Made by a program: the position numbers and the translations under genes | The notes under the pieces: model-generated | What the model saw: the letters and a program-made list of their open reading frames with translations, nothing else | The model's database searches: none | What the model was told of the DNA's origin: nothing | DNA from: Humisphaera borealis | GTDB lineage: Bacteria; Planctomycetota; Phycisphaerae; Tepidisphaerales; Tepidisphaeraceae | Length of the DNA stretch: 64,000 nt | Assembly: GCF_015169395.1 (NCBI RefSeq) | Contig: NZ_CP063458.1 | Coordinates: 1,302,001-1,366,000 of the forward strand | Reading direction: 5' to 3' | Shown: piece by piece, positions 25,944 to 34,753 of the stretch | How positions within the stretch are numbered: position 1 is the first letter of the stretch | Layout: each line of letters opens with the position of its first letter

Positions 25944-27995
25944 ATGCCTCCTCCGCTCCGTTCCAGTCGCCGTCGTTATCGTGATTACCGCCAAAAGCTT
26001 AACGACCGCCGGAAGAAGCGGGTCGAGGGATCGGCCGACGCTCAGGTGCCGGGTGCGTCGGCGGTCGGGACGGGTGATCCAGGCCACAAAAAGGATCGCA
26101 AGCGGACTCGCTCGTTTACGAAGTTGCTGAAAGAGTTCTGGGGCCTGCTCCGCGGTCACCGCAAAACGCTCGCTGTCATTCTCGCGGCGCTGGGCATCTC
26201 CACCCTTCTGGGCCTGCTGCCGCTTTACGGGACGAAAGTGGTGTTCGACAGTGTGCTGAGGAACCCGCCGCTGCCGACCGGATTGCCGGCATGGGTGCCG
26301 ACGCCGCAGGGTCCCATCGCCACGCTGACCTTTGTCGCCATCGCCATGGTGATTCTGGCGATCACCTCCGAGGGCTTCAGCCTGATCAGCCGCTGGCAGG
26401 CAACCCGCATGACCAAGCGGGTGCAGGTGTCGGTCCGCAAGAAGGTGTTCGACCACGCCGTGCGCCTGCCGTTGCACCGGGTGTATGAACTGAAGTCCGG
26501 CGGCGTCGCGTCCATCCTTCGTGAAGACGCCGGCGGCGTGGGCGACCTGATCTTCTCGCTACTTTACAACCCCTGGCGGGCGATCATTCAGCTCATTGGC
26601 AGCTTAGTGATCCTGGCGTTCGTCGATTGGCGATTACTGTTGGGCTCGCTGGCACTACTGCCGACGGTCTGGCTCACACACCGCACCTGGATCGGCAGGA
26701 TTCGGCCGCTCTTCCGCGACATCCGCTCGACCCGCCAGACGATCGACTCGCACGCGACCGAAGCCTTCGGCGGAATGCGCGTCGTCCGCTCGTTCTCCCG
26801 TCAACAGTCCGAAGCCGCACAGTTCACCCGCAACGGCCATCTGATGGCCCGTCAGGAAGTCTTCGCTTGGTGGTGGATGCGCGGCATCGACATGGCCTGG
26901 TCGGTCATCATCCCGGTCGCGTCGGCGTTGCTGCTCTATTTCGGCGGCATGCGGGTGCTGGCCGACAACCAGAAGCTCAGCGCCGGCCTGATCACCCAGG
27001 CCCAGGCGTTGACGGTGGGCGATCTGGTGATGTTTCTGGCGTACCTGACGGCCCTGCTCGGCCCGATCGCCGCGCTTGCGGCGACGGCGACTTCGCTGCA
27101 GAACAGCCTGTCGGGGCTTGATCGCGTTCTCGACCTGCTCGCTGAGCCACTGGAGATGCCGTCGAAACCCGGCGCAAAGGTCGTGGATCGCGATAGGGCT
27201 ACCGGGCGGATCACGTTCGAGAACGTGGCGTTCAGCTACAAGGGTTCCGAAACGCCGGTCCTGCAAGGCATCAATCTCGACGTCCGGCCGGGAGAGATGG
27301 TGGCGCTGGTCGGCCCCAGCGGTGCCGGTAAGACGACCCTCTGCAACCTCGTCGCGCGGTTTTACGACCCGACGGGCGGCTCAGTGAAACTCGATGGCGT
27401 CGCACTGACTGACATCACTGCCGAGAGCTACCGCCGGCTGCTGGGTATCGTCGAGCAGGACACGTTCCTGTTCGACGGCACGATCGCCGACAACATCGCC
27501 TATGGCCGTCGGAACGCGACGCAGACGGAGATCGAGCACGCGGCAAAGTTGGCCAATGCCCACGAGTTCATCAGTAAACTAGCCGACGGCTATGGCTCGC
27601 TGATTGGCGAGCGAGGCGTGAAGCTGTCCGGCGGGCAGCGGCAGAGACTGACGATCGCCCGGGCCATTCTGGCCGACCCCCGCATCCTGATCCTCGACGA
27701 GGCGACGAGCAACCTCGACACCGAATCCGAACGGCTCATCCAGGGAAGCCTGCAATCCCTGATGGCCGGCCGGACGAGTTTCGTGATAGCCCACCGCCTG
27801 AGCACGATCGCGCACGCCGATCGAATCCTGGTGTTGGAGAACGGCCGGATTGTCGAGCAAGGCCGGCACGATGAGTTGATGCAGGCGAGCGGAAGATACC
27901 GGGCGATGGTGGACTTGCAGACCAGCCCCCCGCCAGCGCCTGTCGTGGAACCCAAGCCGGTGAAGAAGGAGTGGTCGCACGCGAAGATGGAGTGA
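25944..27995 (+). CDS. ABC exporter, fused permease and ATPase (MsbA-like)
   Basis: A 683-residue half-transporter. A basic cytoplasmic N-terminus (about 1-60) precedes six expected membrane helices. The ATPase domain has Walker A GPSGAGKTT, Q-loop VEQDTFLFDGTIADNI, signature LSGGQRQRL, Walker B ILILDEATS and H-loop VIAHRLS. It would export a lipid, lipopolysaccharide-like molecule, peptide or drug as a homodimer; the substrate is not readable. The frame is open to 25755, but ATG 25944 begins the compact basic N-terminus. Confidence 0.92.
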   Translation: MPPPLRSSRRRYRDYRQKLNDRRKKRVEGSADAQVPGASAVGTGDPGHKKDRKRTRSFTKLLKEFWGLLRGHRKTLAVILAALGISTLLGLLPLYGTKVVFDSVLRNPPLPTGLPAWVPTPQGPIATLTFVAIAMVILAITSEGFSLISRWQATRMTKRVQVSVRKKVFDHAVRLPLHRVYELKSGGVASILREDAGGVGDLIFSLLYNPWRAIIQLIGSLVILAFVDWRLLLGSLALLPTVWLTHRTWIGRIRPLFRDIRSTRQTIDSHATEAFGGMRVVRSFSRQQSEAAQFTRNGHLMARQEVFAWWWMRGIDMAWSVIIPVASALLLYFGGMRVLADNQKLSAGLITQAQALTVGDLVMFLAYLTALLGPIAALAATATSLQNSLSGLDRVLDLLAEPLEMPSKPGAKVVDRDRATGRITFENVAFSYKGSETPVLQGINLDVRPGEMVALVGPSGAGKTTLCNLVARFYDPTGGSVKLDGVALTDITAESYRRLLGIVEQDTFLFDGTIADNIAYGRRNATQTEIEHAAKLANAHEFISKLADGYGSLIGERGVKLSGGQRQRLTIARAILADPRILILDEATSNLDTESERLIQGSLQSLMAGRTSFVIAHRLSTIAHADRILVLENGRIVEQGRHDELMQASGRYRAMVDLQTSPPPAPVVEPKPVKKEWSHAKME

Positions 27996-28064
27996 AGTGG
28001 CGGCACGGCGTATAACCGTCGGGTCGGAGACGTGTCTAATCTCGCGGCACCGATCGAGGCCCCG

Positions 28065-28385
28065 ATGAACCGCCATTTTCAATTTGCATTCGTGTTTTTA
28101 ACGCTGGTCGGCTCCGCCACGTTCGCGTTGGCCGACCGCGTGAATGTGTCAATCTCGGGTCTCAAGTACAGCCCCGGCACGGTGGAAGTGAAAGTCGGCG
28201 ATACCGTCACCTGGACGAACAATGACGACCGCGAGCACACCGTGACCGCGGATGACGGGTCGTTCGAGTCTGGGACGCTGAAAAAGGGACGCACGTTCAG
28301 CAAGACGTTCAGCAAGCCGGGCAGCTATGCCTATGGGTCTGACCCTTCACCCCGAACCAGGGGTGTGGTAGTGGTCGCAAAGTAG
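28065..28385 (+). CDS. Cupredoxin-like protein lacking three of four copper ligands
   Basis: A 106-residue exported protein: signal peptide 1-24, then a plastocyanin/amicyanin-type beta-sandwich (ISGLKYSPGTVEVKVGDTV, TWTNNDDREHTVTADDG). H58 matches the first copper ligand. The ligand loop near the C-terminus reads YAYGSDPSPRTRGVVVV. It aligns without gaps to the amicyanin loop Y-x-Y-x-C-x-P-H-P-x-M-R-G, giving Ser92 for Cys, Ser95 for His and Thr98 for Met, while P94, P96 and G100 are kept. Copper binding of the normal kind is therefore unlikely. ATG 28065 is preferred to the upstream in-frame start. Confidence 0.85.
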   Translation: MNRHFQFAFVFLTLVGSATFALADRVNVSISGLKYSPGTVEVKVGDTVTWTNNDDREHTVTADDGSFESGTLKKGRTFSKTFSKPGSYAYGSDPSPRTRGVVVVAK

Positions 28386-28401
28386 TCACTGTGACCCGTC
28401 G

Positions 28402-31400
28402 CTAGGTGATCTCGATGAAGTTGATCCGCGTCACGCCCGTTGCAGCCCCTCCGACGCCGAGCGACAGTTTACCGTCGGCGACTGTGACCGTGATCGACTT
28501 GCTGCTGAAGGTGTTCGCCGTAAGTGCGACGTAATTGAACAGGTTGGCACTTTCGATCCAGACGTTGTTCTGGCTGCTTGCGCCGGAATCGCCGATGCCG
28601 ACCCTCACCGTGTAGGTGCCATTGGGAACAGCGACTTCCCATCTGGCACCCGCCTTCACACCTACATTAGTATCGAGCAGTTGATTGGTATTCTTGTTAC
28701 GATCGACGACGGCATCACTGTGGCTGATCGTCCATCCGTAGGTGCGGCCGTTTCGCGTGCCGTAGGTCGCCCCGGTATCGACCATATATCCGGCCACCGT
28801 CGGAGCCGAAGCAGGCTGGAACTTGATCTTGGTTGCCCCTGTTGTAGTCGGCGGAGGCGATATCGGTGGAGGGGACGTTGGCGGAGGAGACACAGGTGGG
28901 GGAAGCGTCGTTGTCTGACTCTGCTGAACGAGCAGTTCCGGCCGATTCGCGGTCGCTTCATCGCTGACAATGGTAACCCATGGCGTCGCAGCCGCGATCG
29001 CCTTGATTGCAAAGTTCACGGTGACGACGCCGGCCGCCTTTTGTTGCCTCACGTAGTTCGTCACATCGAACTCGATCCAGGTCGCGCCGGTTGCCGAAAT
29101 CGTTCGGGTCGCCAAGGCGGTCGCTGAAGTTGCGGGCTTATTGCTCCACTTGAGGCCGGACTCCGTCCAAGTCGCCGAGCTGACGGCAAAAAGGCCGATA
29201 GACACCCCACTCGCAAGTGCTTGAGAGAGCTTGCCCGCGACACGCACCTTCGCCGAGGTCAGTCCGGACGACGGACCGACGGTCGTTAGGTCGAAGCGAA
29301 GATATGCCTCACGGGAGTTGCCGGCAATCGTATTCTTGCGCACGTGAAGTTCGCTGGCCGACCCAAAATTGGTCGCTGCATAGGATCCGTCCCGAACATA
29401 CGCGTCAGCAGATGCCCGAAGCGCGATCGAAGGGGACCGTCGAATGAGCACATCGGCAGAGAAGTTCTGGCCGGCCGCCACGCTGATGGTTCGCTGAATG
29501 GAGATGTTGTTGGAGGGTGACCAACCCGCCGGTGTGACCACTCCGATGCGATATCCGCCGGGCGCGAGGTTGGCGAATGAATAGGCGCCGGTAGCTAAGG
29601 TTGTTACGACGGGATCAAGCCCGTCGCGAATGCTGTTTCCGTTCAAGTCGAGGAAGACTTGCGTGTTGGCCAGCCCTGGCTCGGATGGCGCAAGGATGCC
29701 GTTGCCGTCTGTGTCCTGACCGACCCGTCCGGATATCGACGCGGGCGCGGTCACCGCAACGACCTGCGATGGAGGTGAAACTCCCGCCGCATTCATGGAC
29801 GCCACGCGATAGTACGCAGTCGTCGGTGCCGCAGGATCGGTCCACGCCTGTGCGTTTGCGTTGACCCAAACATTGCTGGTTGGGCCGGAAAAGTCTGGCG
29901 ATGTCGATCGCTCGACGTAGAATCCGGTTTCAGTTGAGGCGCGGTCTTTCCAACTGACCTGAACCCTCGTCGCGGCAGGCAACGCGCCAGTGCCGACTGC
30001 AGGCATATAGCGAGCCGAGAGTGCTGCGACTGGCGTTGAAGGGTCGGCAATTGCGCGGACCTCATCCGGAGCTATCGGGGCTGTTCCCGAGACGCACCAA
30101 AGCTGATCGTTGCTACCGTTGACATCCGTCGCCTTGTAAAAGAGCGAGCCGTTCACCTCGGCGAGCCGTCCGCCGAGTTCGGCGAAGACTGGTGCTCCAT
30201 TCGCGACGAAGATGGTACCGGCTGATGTGCCATCCGTGCGATAGAGTCGAGTGTCGTCAATGAAGTAGACCTTGTCTCCGACGCGATAAAGTACCCGTTT
30301 GAAAAGGGACGGCTGGGCAATGGGCTTCAATGCCGAGAGAGTTGAAACGATGTCCGGGGTGATCGTGACGAGGCTTCCGTCTAGGGCTGCGATCAGTCGG
30401 CCACCCAAGCCCACGATTTGATCGGTGCGTACCCCGCCTAGGCGTAATACGGCGGAGCCTCCGCCGGCATCGACTTCATATAGGGCGTTGCCCGCAGTAC
30501 CGAAGTAGACTTTGCCAGCGAGGGGCCCCAGCCCGGTGCCGGCAATGACCGTCGGTCCGCCGGTGGGGGATGTGCAAACCAGACGCGTACCGGCGGCGGT
30601 TCCATCGGTTGCATAAAGCCCCGCGGAACCACCCCCCACACCGAAATAGACTGTGCCGTTGATGATCGTTAGAGCCGTGATTTGCGTCGATTCGGGACCT
30701 GTGCTGAGGTCGGCGACGACCGACGTGCCAGACGGGCTGCCATCGGTTCGCCAAAGTTCTACGCCGCCCGCGGGGGTGGTGCCGACGAAGCAGAGGGTAG
30801 ATCCCGAAACAATGGGGCTCGGCTTGCCTGGTGAAGCGGTGCCGGGGCCCTGGTAGGGCCCGACATAAAGCGAGACGTCTTCGATCGGCTTTGTTCCGCC
30901 CTCGGTCCCGTCACTTGTCCAGAGCGTGCGAGTTTCCGAAAACGGGTCGGGCGTTGAACTGAAAAACAGTCGGTCTCCGGCGGCGATAAAGTCGCTGTAC
31001 TCGACGTAGGTATCCGATGTGCCCGGCGGAGCGAGCTGGCGGACAATCCGTGTGCCTGTGTCGGTTCCGTCGGAGGACCAGAGGTACTGCCCTACGCTAC
31101 TGTCGCCGGTCCTGAAGTAGAGGAGGTTTCCAGCAACCGTAAGCTCTGCAGGAGTGACGCCCTTCACGGGGTCTAGCAGGACAACCAGCTTGGTTCCGGA
31201 CGCGGTCCCGTCGCTTCGCCAGAGCCCCGGAACAGAGACGCCCGACGTAAAATAGCAGTAGCCTTTGTATGAAGTCAGATCATTCGGAAACCGTGCAATG
31301 CCGACGTTCGCATCGTCGACCGGGCTTGCAAGGCCGGGCATCGTCAGTCGCAGCAGGTCCGACGGGTTGAAGTTGCCGTCGCTTGTTCGTCGGTAAATGG

Positions 31401-31758
31401 TGTAGTCATAGGTCTGACCGGCCTCAATGGAAGAGTCGACGTATTCGCCCGCGGCCGGTAAGTCGCTGAAAGTGAATACCGACGGCCCCAAGGGCCCGAC
31501 CAATGACCGCCTGATGCGGACGTCTGTCACGCCGGAATCTGATGCCCAAGTCAACCGTACCGAGTACGTTGACAGAGACGCATTGGTTGGCGCGTCCGGA
31601 ATGACGTCCGCACTCTGAATAAAACGGCTCGGGTCGGAGCTAACGCCCGAGCCGTACAGCGGGCTTGGAGGATAGGCTGACAGCGCCGTCCCGACGGCGA
31701 AGAGGCGGCGGCGTTCCAGATTTTCGATCCGTGGTCGCGACGATGAAGGCTGAATCAC
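28402..31758 (-). CDS. Large secreted multidomain protein (ELW repeats, Fn3, SdrD-like B, DNRLRE, malectin-like)
   Basis: I start this 1118-residue protein at GTG 31758, which has GGGAG just upstream and puts the surface-protein motif IENLERRRLF at residues 11-20. The frame is open to 31941 but that extension looks non-coding. Order: Fn3-like domain; about seven repeats of the type LWxxDGTxxGT (beta-propeller-like); a second Fn3; an SdrD-B-like domain (GRVGQDTDGNGILAPSEPGL); a DNRLRE domain with SADAYVRDGSYAATNFGS; a proline-rich linker; and a C-terminal malectin-like carbohydrate-binding domain. Probably cell-surface or extracellular, binding polysaccharide. It ends 16 bases from the convergent cupredoxin gene. 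Confidence 0.85.
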   Translation of the reverse strand: MIQPSSSRPRIENLERRRLFAVGTALSAYPPSPLYGSGVSSDPSRFIQSADVIPDAPTNASLSTYSVRLTWASDSGVTDVRIRRSLVGPLGPSVFTFSDLPAAGEYVDSSIEAGQTYDYTIYRRTSDGNFNPSDLLRLTMPGLASPVDDANVGIARFPNDLTSYKGYCYFTSGVSVPGLWRSDGTASGTKLVVLLDPVKGVTPAELTVAGNLLYFRTGDSSVGQYLWSSDGTDTGTRIVRQLAPPGTSDTYVEYSDFIAAGDRLFFSSTPDPFSETRTLWTSDGTEGGTKPIEDVSLYVGPYQGPGTASPGKPSPIVSGSTLCFVGTTPAGGVELWRTDGSPSGTSVVADLSTGPESTQITALTIINGTVYFGVGGGSAGLYATDGTAAGTRLVCTSPTGGPTVIAGTGLGPLAGKVYFGTAGNALYEVDAGGGSAVLRLGGVRTDQIVGLGGRLIAALDGSLVTITPDIVSTLSALKPIAQPSLFKRVLYRVGDKVYFIDDTRLYRTDGTSAGTIFVANGAPVFAELGGRLAEVNGSLFYKATDVNGSNDQLWCVSGTAPIAPDEVRAIADPSTPVAALSARYMPAVGTGALPAATRVQVSWKDRASTETGFYVERSTSPDFSGPTSNVWVNANAQAWTDPAAPTTAYYRVASMNAAGVSPPSQVVAVTAPASISGRVGQDTDGNGILAPSEPGLANTQVFLDLNGNSIRDGLDPVVTTLATGAYSFANLAPGGYRIGVVTPAGWSPSNNISIQRTISVAAGQNFSADVLIRRSPSIALRASADAYVRDGSYAATNFGSASELHVRKNTIAGNSREAYLRFDLTTVGPSSGLTSAKVRVAGKLSQALASGVSIGLFAVSSATWTESGLKWSNKPATSATALATRTISATGATWIEFDVTNYVRQQKAAGVVTVNFAIKAIAAATPWVTIVSDEATANRPELLVQQSQTTTLPPPVSPPPTSPPPISPPPTTTGATKIKFQPASAPTVAGYMVDTGATYGTRNGRTYGWTISHSDAVVDRNKNTNQLLDTNVGVKAGARWEVAVPNGTYTVRVGIGDSGASSQNNVWIESANLFNYVALTANTFSSKSITVTVADGKLSLGVGGAATGVTRINFIEIT

Positions 31759-31984
31759 TGGAAGACTTCTCCCACGACTATGCCACAGTCCCCAAGTGCT
31801 GCCGTGGGCGAACCGCCCCGGTTCACAGACATTGATCAAGGTATTTAAGGGAAAGTAGTCCCCTGCTGCCGTGGCATGCATGAACATACCACGGGCCTCT
31901 AAGCTGGCCAACCGGATTTCAACTATCGCCGAAAGGTGCAAGCACTTGTTAACGGCCTCTCGTTTACTTTAAGAATTTGACGAA

Positions 31985-32068
31985 ATGGCGTTTCCCGCTA
32001 CGATCATCGCAATGCTGTCTGTTGCCTACGTCGCCCGGCCCATTATTACGCCCCGACATCTCGGGTAG
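31985..32068 (+). CDS. Leader peptide of the cimA attenuator
   Basis: A 27-codon ORF starting at ATG 31985 and ending at TAG 32066-32068. It holds tandem isoleucine pairs at codons 7-8 (ATC ATC) and 20-21 (ATT ATT), plus two Val and two Leu codons. Its final Gly codon and stop lie inside the antiterminator arm (32063-32071). The second Ile pair sits so that a stalled ribosome would cover 32033-32041 and leave that arm free. No strong Shine-Dalgarno precedes it. It would act through ribosome position rather than as a product. Confidence 0.7.
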   Translation: MAFPATIIAMLSVAYVARPIITPRHLG

Positions 32069-32128
32069 GGCCGACGTCTTAGCTTGTTTGAATGACGACC
32101 AGAGCCCTGCCCATTGGCAGGGTTTTTT
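32033..32128 (+). promoter_or_regulatory. Isoleucine-responsive transcription attenuator of cimA
   Basis: Four segments can pair in alternative ways. Segment 1 is GCCCGGCCC at 32033-32041. Segment 2 is GGGTAGGGC at 32063-32071. Segment 3 is GCCCTGCCC at 32104-32112. Segment 4 is GGCAGGG at 32116-32122. 2:3 pairs over nine positions with one G-U. 3:4 is a 7-bp terminator stem followed by six T. 1:2 pairs with one mismatch. Segment 2 spans the leader stop codon. This is the classic layout of amino-acid attenuators, directly ahead of an isoleucine-pathway gene. Confidence 0.78.
32105..32128 (+). terminator. Intrinsic terminator within the cimA leader
   Basis: CCCTGCC (32105-32111), loop CATT, GGCAGGG (32116-32122), then TTTTTT. 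No plus-strand gene precedes it within 3.8 kb, so it must act on the cimA leader transcript. Confidence 0.88.
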
Positions 32129-32204
32129 GTTTAGACCGCTTTCGAATCCTTGTGGTTGCCCGGTACGCCGCAACTGACAAATGACCAGTGACAAAGGACC
32201 ACCC

Positions 32205-33815
32205 ATGTCCCGCATCGAAATCTACGACACCACCCTCCGTGACGGCACGCAGGGCGAAGGCTTCAATCTCTCGCTGCAGGACAAGCTCGCGATTGCTCAG
32301 AAGCTCGACGAACTGGGCGTGGATTACATCGAAGGTGGCTTTCCTCTTTCCAACCCGAAGGATGCCGCGTTTTTTCGCGATGTGCGTGAGCTGAAGCTCA
32401 AACACGCCAAGGTCGCCGCATTTGGCATGACCCGGCGGCGCGGGATCAAGGCCGAGGACGACCCCGGCATGAAGGCGCTGCTTGAGGCCGAAACGCCGGT
32501 GGTGACGATCGTCGGCAAATCCAGCGAGTTCCAGGTGACCAAGGTGCTTGGGGTGTCGCTGGAGGAGAACCTGAAGATGATCGGCGATACCGTCGCGTTG
32601 ATGCGGTCAGCCGGGCGGCAGGTGGTTTACGACGCCGAGCATTTCTTCGACGCCTATAAGGCCAACGCTGAGTACGCCATCCGCACGCTGCTGGCGGCGC
32701 AGGAAGCGGGCGCGTCGGTGCTGGCGCTGTGCGACACGAACGGCGGATCGATGCCCGAGCATGTGGCCCGCGCCGTGGCGGACGTATTGAAGCAGACGTC
32801 GGCCCGAGTCGGTGTTCATACCCACAACGATTGCGGCATGGCGATGGCCAACGGTCTGGCGGGTATCGCCGCGGGTGCCACGCACGGGCAGGGAACGATC
32901 AATGGCGTCGGCGAGCGGTGCGGTAACATGGACCTGCTGCCGTTCATCGCCAACCTTCGCCTGAAGTACGGCCACGACTGCCTTCGGGCCGACAGCCTCA
33001 AACACCTGACGGAGACCAGCCGGTACGTCTATGAGATCGCGAACATGAGCCCGATCAACGGCCAGCCTTACGTCGGGGCGAGCGCCTTTGCGCACAAGGG
33101 CGGCATGCACGTTCATGCCGTGCAGAAGGACGCCAGCACGTACGAGCATGTTTCGCCGGAGACGGTGGGCAACAGCCGCAAGGTGCTGGTGAGCGAGATG
33201 TCCGGCCAGAGCAACATCGCCGCCAAGGCGGGTAAGAAGTTCGACATCGAGTCGGACAAGGAGGTGTTGCGCAAGGTCCTCGGCCGCGTGCAGGACCTTG
33301 AGAACGAGGGGTATCAGTTCGAGGCTGCCGAGGCGAGTTTCGAACTGCTGCTTCGGAAAGAGATCGGGCGGTACCGCAAGTATTTCGAACTTGACCATTA
33401 CCGCTGCGTCATCCTCCGGCAGAACGGCAGCGATCCGCTTAGCGAGGCGACGGTCAAGCTGCACGTCGGCGGCGACAGTCAGCATCAGGTCGCCGAAGGC
33501 GACGGCCCGGTGGCCGCGCTGGACGGCGCGCTGCGCAAGGCGCTGCGGGCACATTACCCCCAGATCGATCAGGTCCACCTGACCGACTACAAGGTTCGCG
33601 TCATCAACAGCAAGGACGAGACGTCGGCGAAGGTGCGGGTGGTGATCGAATGCAAGCGGAACCGCTCACCCGGCGACGGCAGCACGGAAGGAAAAAAGGA
33701 GCTGTTCGGCACCATCGGCGTCAGCACGAACGTGATCGACGCCAGCTGGCAGGCGCTCGTGGACGCGTATGAGTATCATCTGGTGCATGTGGAGGAGGGG
33801 GCTGGGCAGCCTTGA
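32205..33815 (+). CDS. cimA: Citramalate synthase (2-isopropylmalate/homocitrate synthase family)
   Basis: A 536-residue enzyme condensing pyruvate and acetyl-CoA to (R)-citramalate, the first step of the threonine-independent route to isoleucine. It has the N-terminal catalytic signature YDTTLRDGTQGEGFNLS, the metal-site HTHNDCG, and GTINGVGERCGNMDL. The C-terminal LeuA allosteric-type dimer domain spans about 400-530. The CimA class is recognised by the GEGF variant and total length. AAAGGA (32193-32198) supports ATG 32205. An attenuator with an Ile-rich leader peptide lies directly upstream, consistent with end-product control at transcription. Confidence 0.93.
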   Translation: MSRIEIYDTTLRDGTQGEGFNLSLQDKLAIAQKLDELGVDYIEGGFPLSNPKDAAFFRDVRELKLKHAKVAAFGMTRRRGIKAEDDPGMKALLEAETPVVTIVGKSSEFQVTKVLGVSLEENLKMIGDTVALMRSAGRQVVYDAEHFFDAYKANAEYAIRTLLAAQEAGASVLALCDTNGGSMPEHVARAVADVLKQTSARVGVHTHNDCGMAMANGLAGIAAGATHGQGTINGVGERCGNMDLLPFIANLRLKYGHDCLRADSLKHLTETSRYVYEIANMSPINGQPYVGASAFAHKGGMHVHAVQKDASTYEHVSPETVGNSRKVLVSEMSGQSNIAAKAGKKFDIESDKEVLRKVLGRVQDLENEGYQFEAAEASFELLLRKEIGRYRKYFELDHYRCVILRQNGSDPLSEATVKLHVGGDSQHQVAEGDGPVAALDGALRKALRAHYPQIDQVHLTDYKVRVINSKDETSAKVRVVIECKRNRSPGDGSTEGKKELFGTIGVSTNVIDASWQALVDAYEYHLVHVEEGAGQP

Positions 33816-33869
33816 TCGCCGGGTGCCCTCCTTGCATCCATCCCTCCGCCGCCGGACAATCGCCGGACA

Positions 33870-34658
33870 ATGTCCGTCGCCCCCGATCTCTCAGACCTCC
33901 CGCGCAACAAGATCCCCCGGCACATCGCCGTCATCATGGACGGCAATGGACGCTGGGCAGTCAAACGCGGTCTGGAGCGGGTGCGGGGGCACCAGCAGGG
34001 CGCTCGCACCGTGCGCGACATCGTCACCGAGTGCGCCCGGCTGAGGAAAGAGTTCGGTGGGCCGGACTACCTCACCCTTTACTCCTTCAGCCTCGAAAAC
34101 TGGAAGCGCCCGGTCGATGAAGTCACGTTCCTGATGCAGATGTACATCGACTACCTGCGCAGCGAACGGGCGACCATGATGGAGAACAACATCCGCTTCC
34201 AGCAGATCGGCCGGCTGGAGAATCTGCCGCTGCCGGTGCTCAATGAGATGGAACGGACGCTGGAAGAGACGAAGCACAACACCGGCCTGACGCTGGTGTT
34301 GGCACTGAACTACGGCAGCCGGGCCGAGATCGTTGACGCCGTGCAGGCCATCGCACGGGAAGTGAAGGAAGGCCGGCTCAAACCGGAACAGATCAACGAA
34401 GAGGTCATCAGCGGCCACCTCTACACCGCCGGCATGCCCGACCCGGATTTGCTGATTCGCACCGCCGGCGAAATGCGGGTGAGCAACTACCTGCTGTGGC
34501 AGATCAGCTACGCGGAACTGTTCGTGAGTCCGACGCTCTGGCCCGATTTCGGCGTCGCCGACCTACACGAGGGAATCCGCGCGTTTGCCAGCCGCAACCG
34601 GCGATTTGGAGCGCTGGATCACACCAACACGTTGAAGGCAGTAGGCAGTAGGCAGTAG
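33870..34658 (+). CDS. uppS: Isoprenyl transferase / undecaprenyl diphosphate synthase
   Basis: A 262-residue cis-prenyltransferase. Signatures: HIAVIMDGNGRWAVKRG with the catalytic Asp, LTLYSFSLENWKRP, LNYGSRAEIVDAV, and the C-terminal DLLIRTAGEMRVSNYLLWQ (usual family form RTSGExRxSNFLLWQ). It makes undecaprenyl diphosphate, the carrier lipid for cell-wall and polysaccharide synthesis. cdsA follows about 700 bases downstream on the same strand, a common uppS-cdsA neighbourhood, interrupted here by a minus-strand lipoprotein gene. The stop codon falls inside a 7-bp tandem repeat (34637-34664). Confidence 0.95.
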   Translation: MSVAPDLSDLPRNKIPRHIAVIMDGNGRWAVKRGLERVRGHQQGARTVRDIVTECARLRKEFGGPDYLTLYSFSLENWKRPVDEVTFLMQMYIDYLRSERATMMENNIRFQQIGRLENLPLPVLNEMERTLEETKHNTGLTLVLALNYGSRAEIVDAVQAIAREVKEGRLKPEQINEEVISGHLYTAGMPDPDLLIRTAGEMRVSNYLLWQISYAELFVSPTLWPDFGVADLHEGIRAFASRNRRFGALDHTNTLKAVGSRQ

Positions 34659-34664
34659 GCAGTA
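34637..34664. repeat. Four tandem copies of GGCAGTA across the uppS stop codon
   Basis: Four exact 7-bp units. The uppS stop TAG is bases 34656-34658, inside the third and fourth units, so copy-number change would alter the protein C-terminus. Confidence 0.9.
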
Positions 34665-34753
34665 CTGCTATGCGCGTTCGGTGCGAAGCTACAGGTCTGG
34701 GGTAGGCGAGCGGGCATTTCTCAGCGTTGAACGCCTCAGCCCTTTCCTGCAAC

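Noticed and set aside
28329-28370. A frameshift in the cupredoxin ligand loop, because a shifted frame reads L-H-P
   Set aside because: The actual frame aligns without gaps to the amicyanin loop and keeps both prolines and the glycine; the shifted frame has neither Cys nor Met.
31759-31941. N-terminal extension of the large secreted protein to 31941
   Set aside because: The extra 61 residues lack a signal pattern, and the GTG at 31758 has its own ribosome binding site and places the surface motif at the N-terminus.
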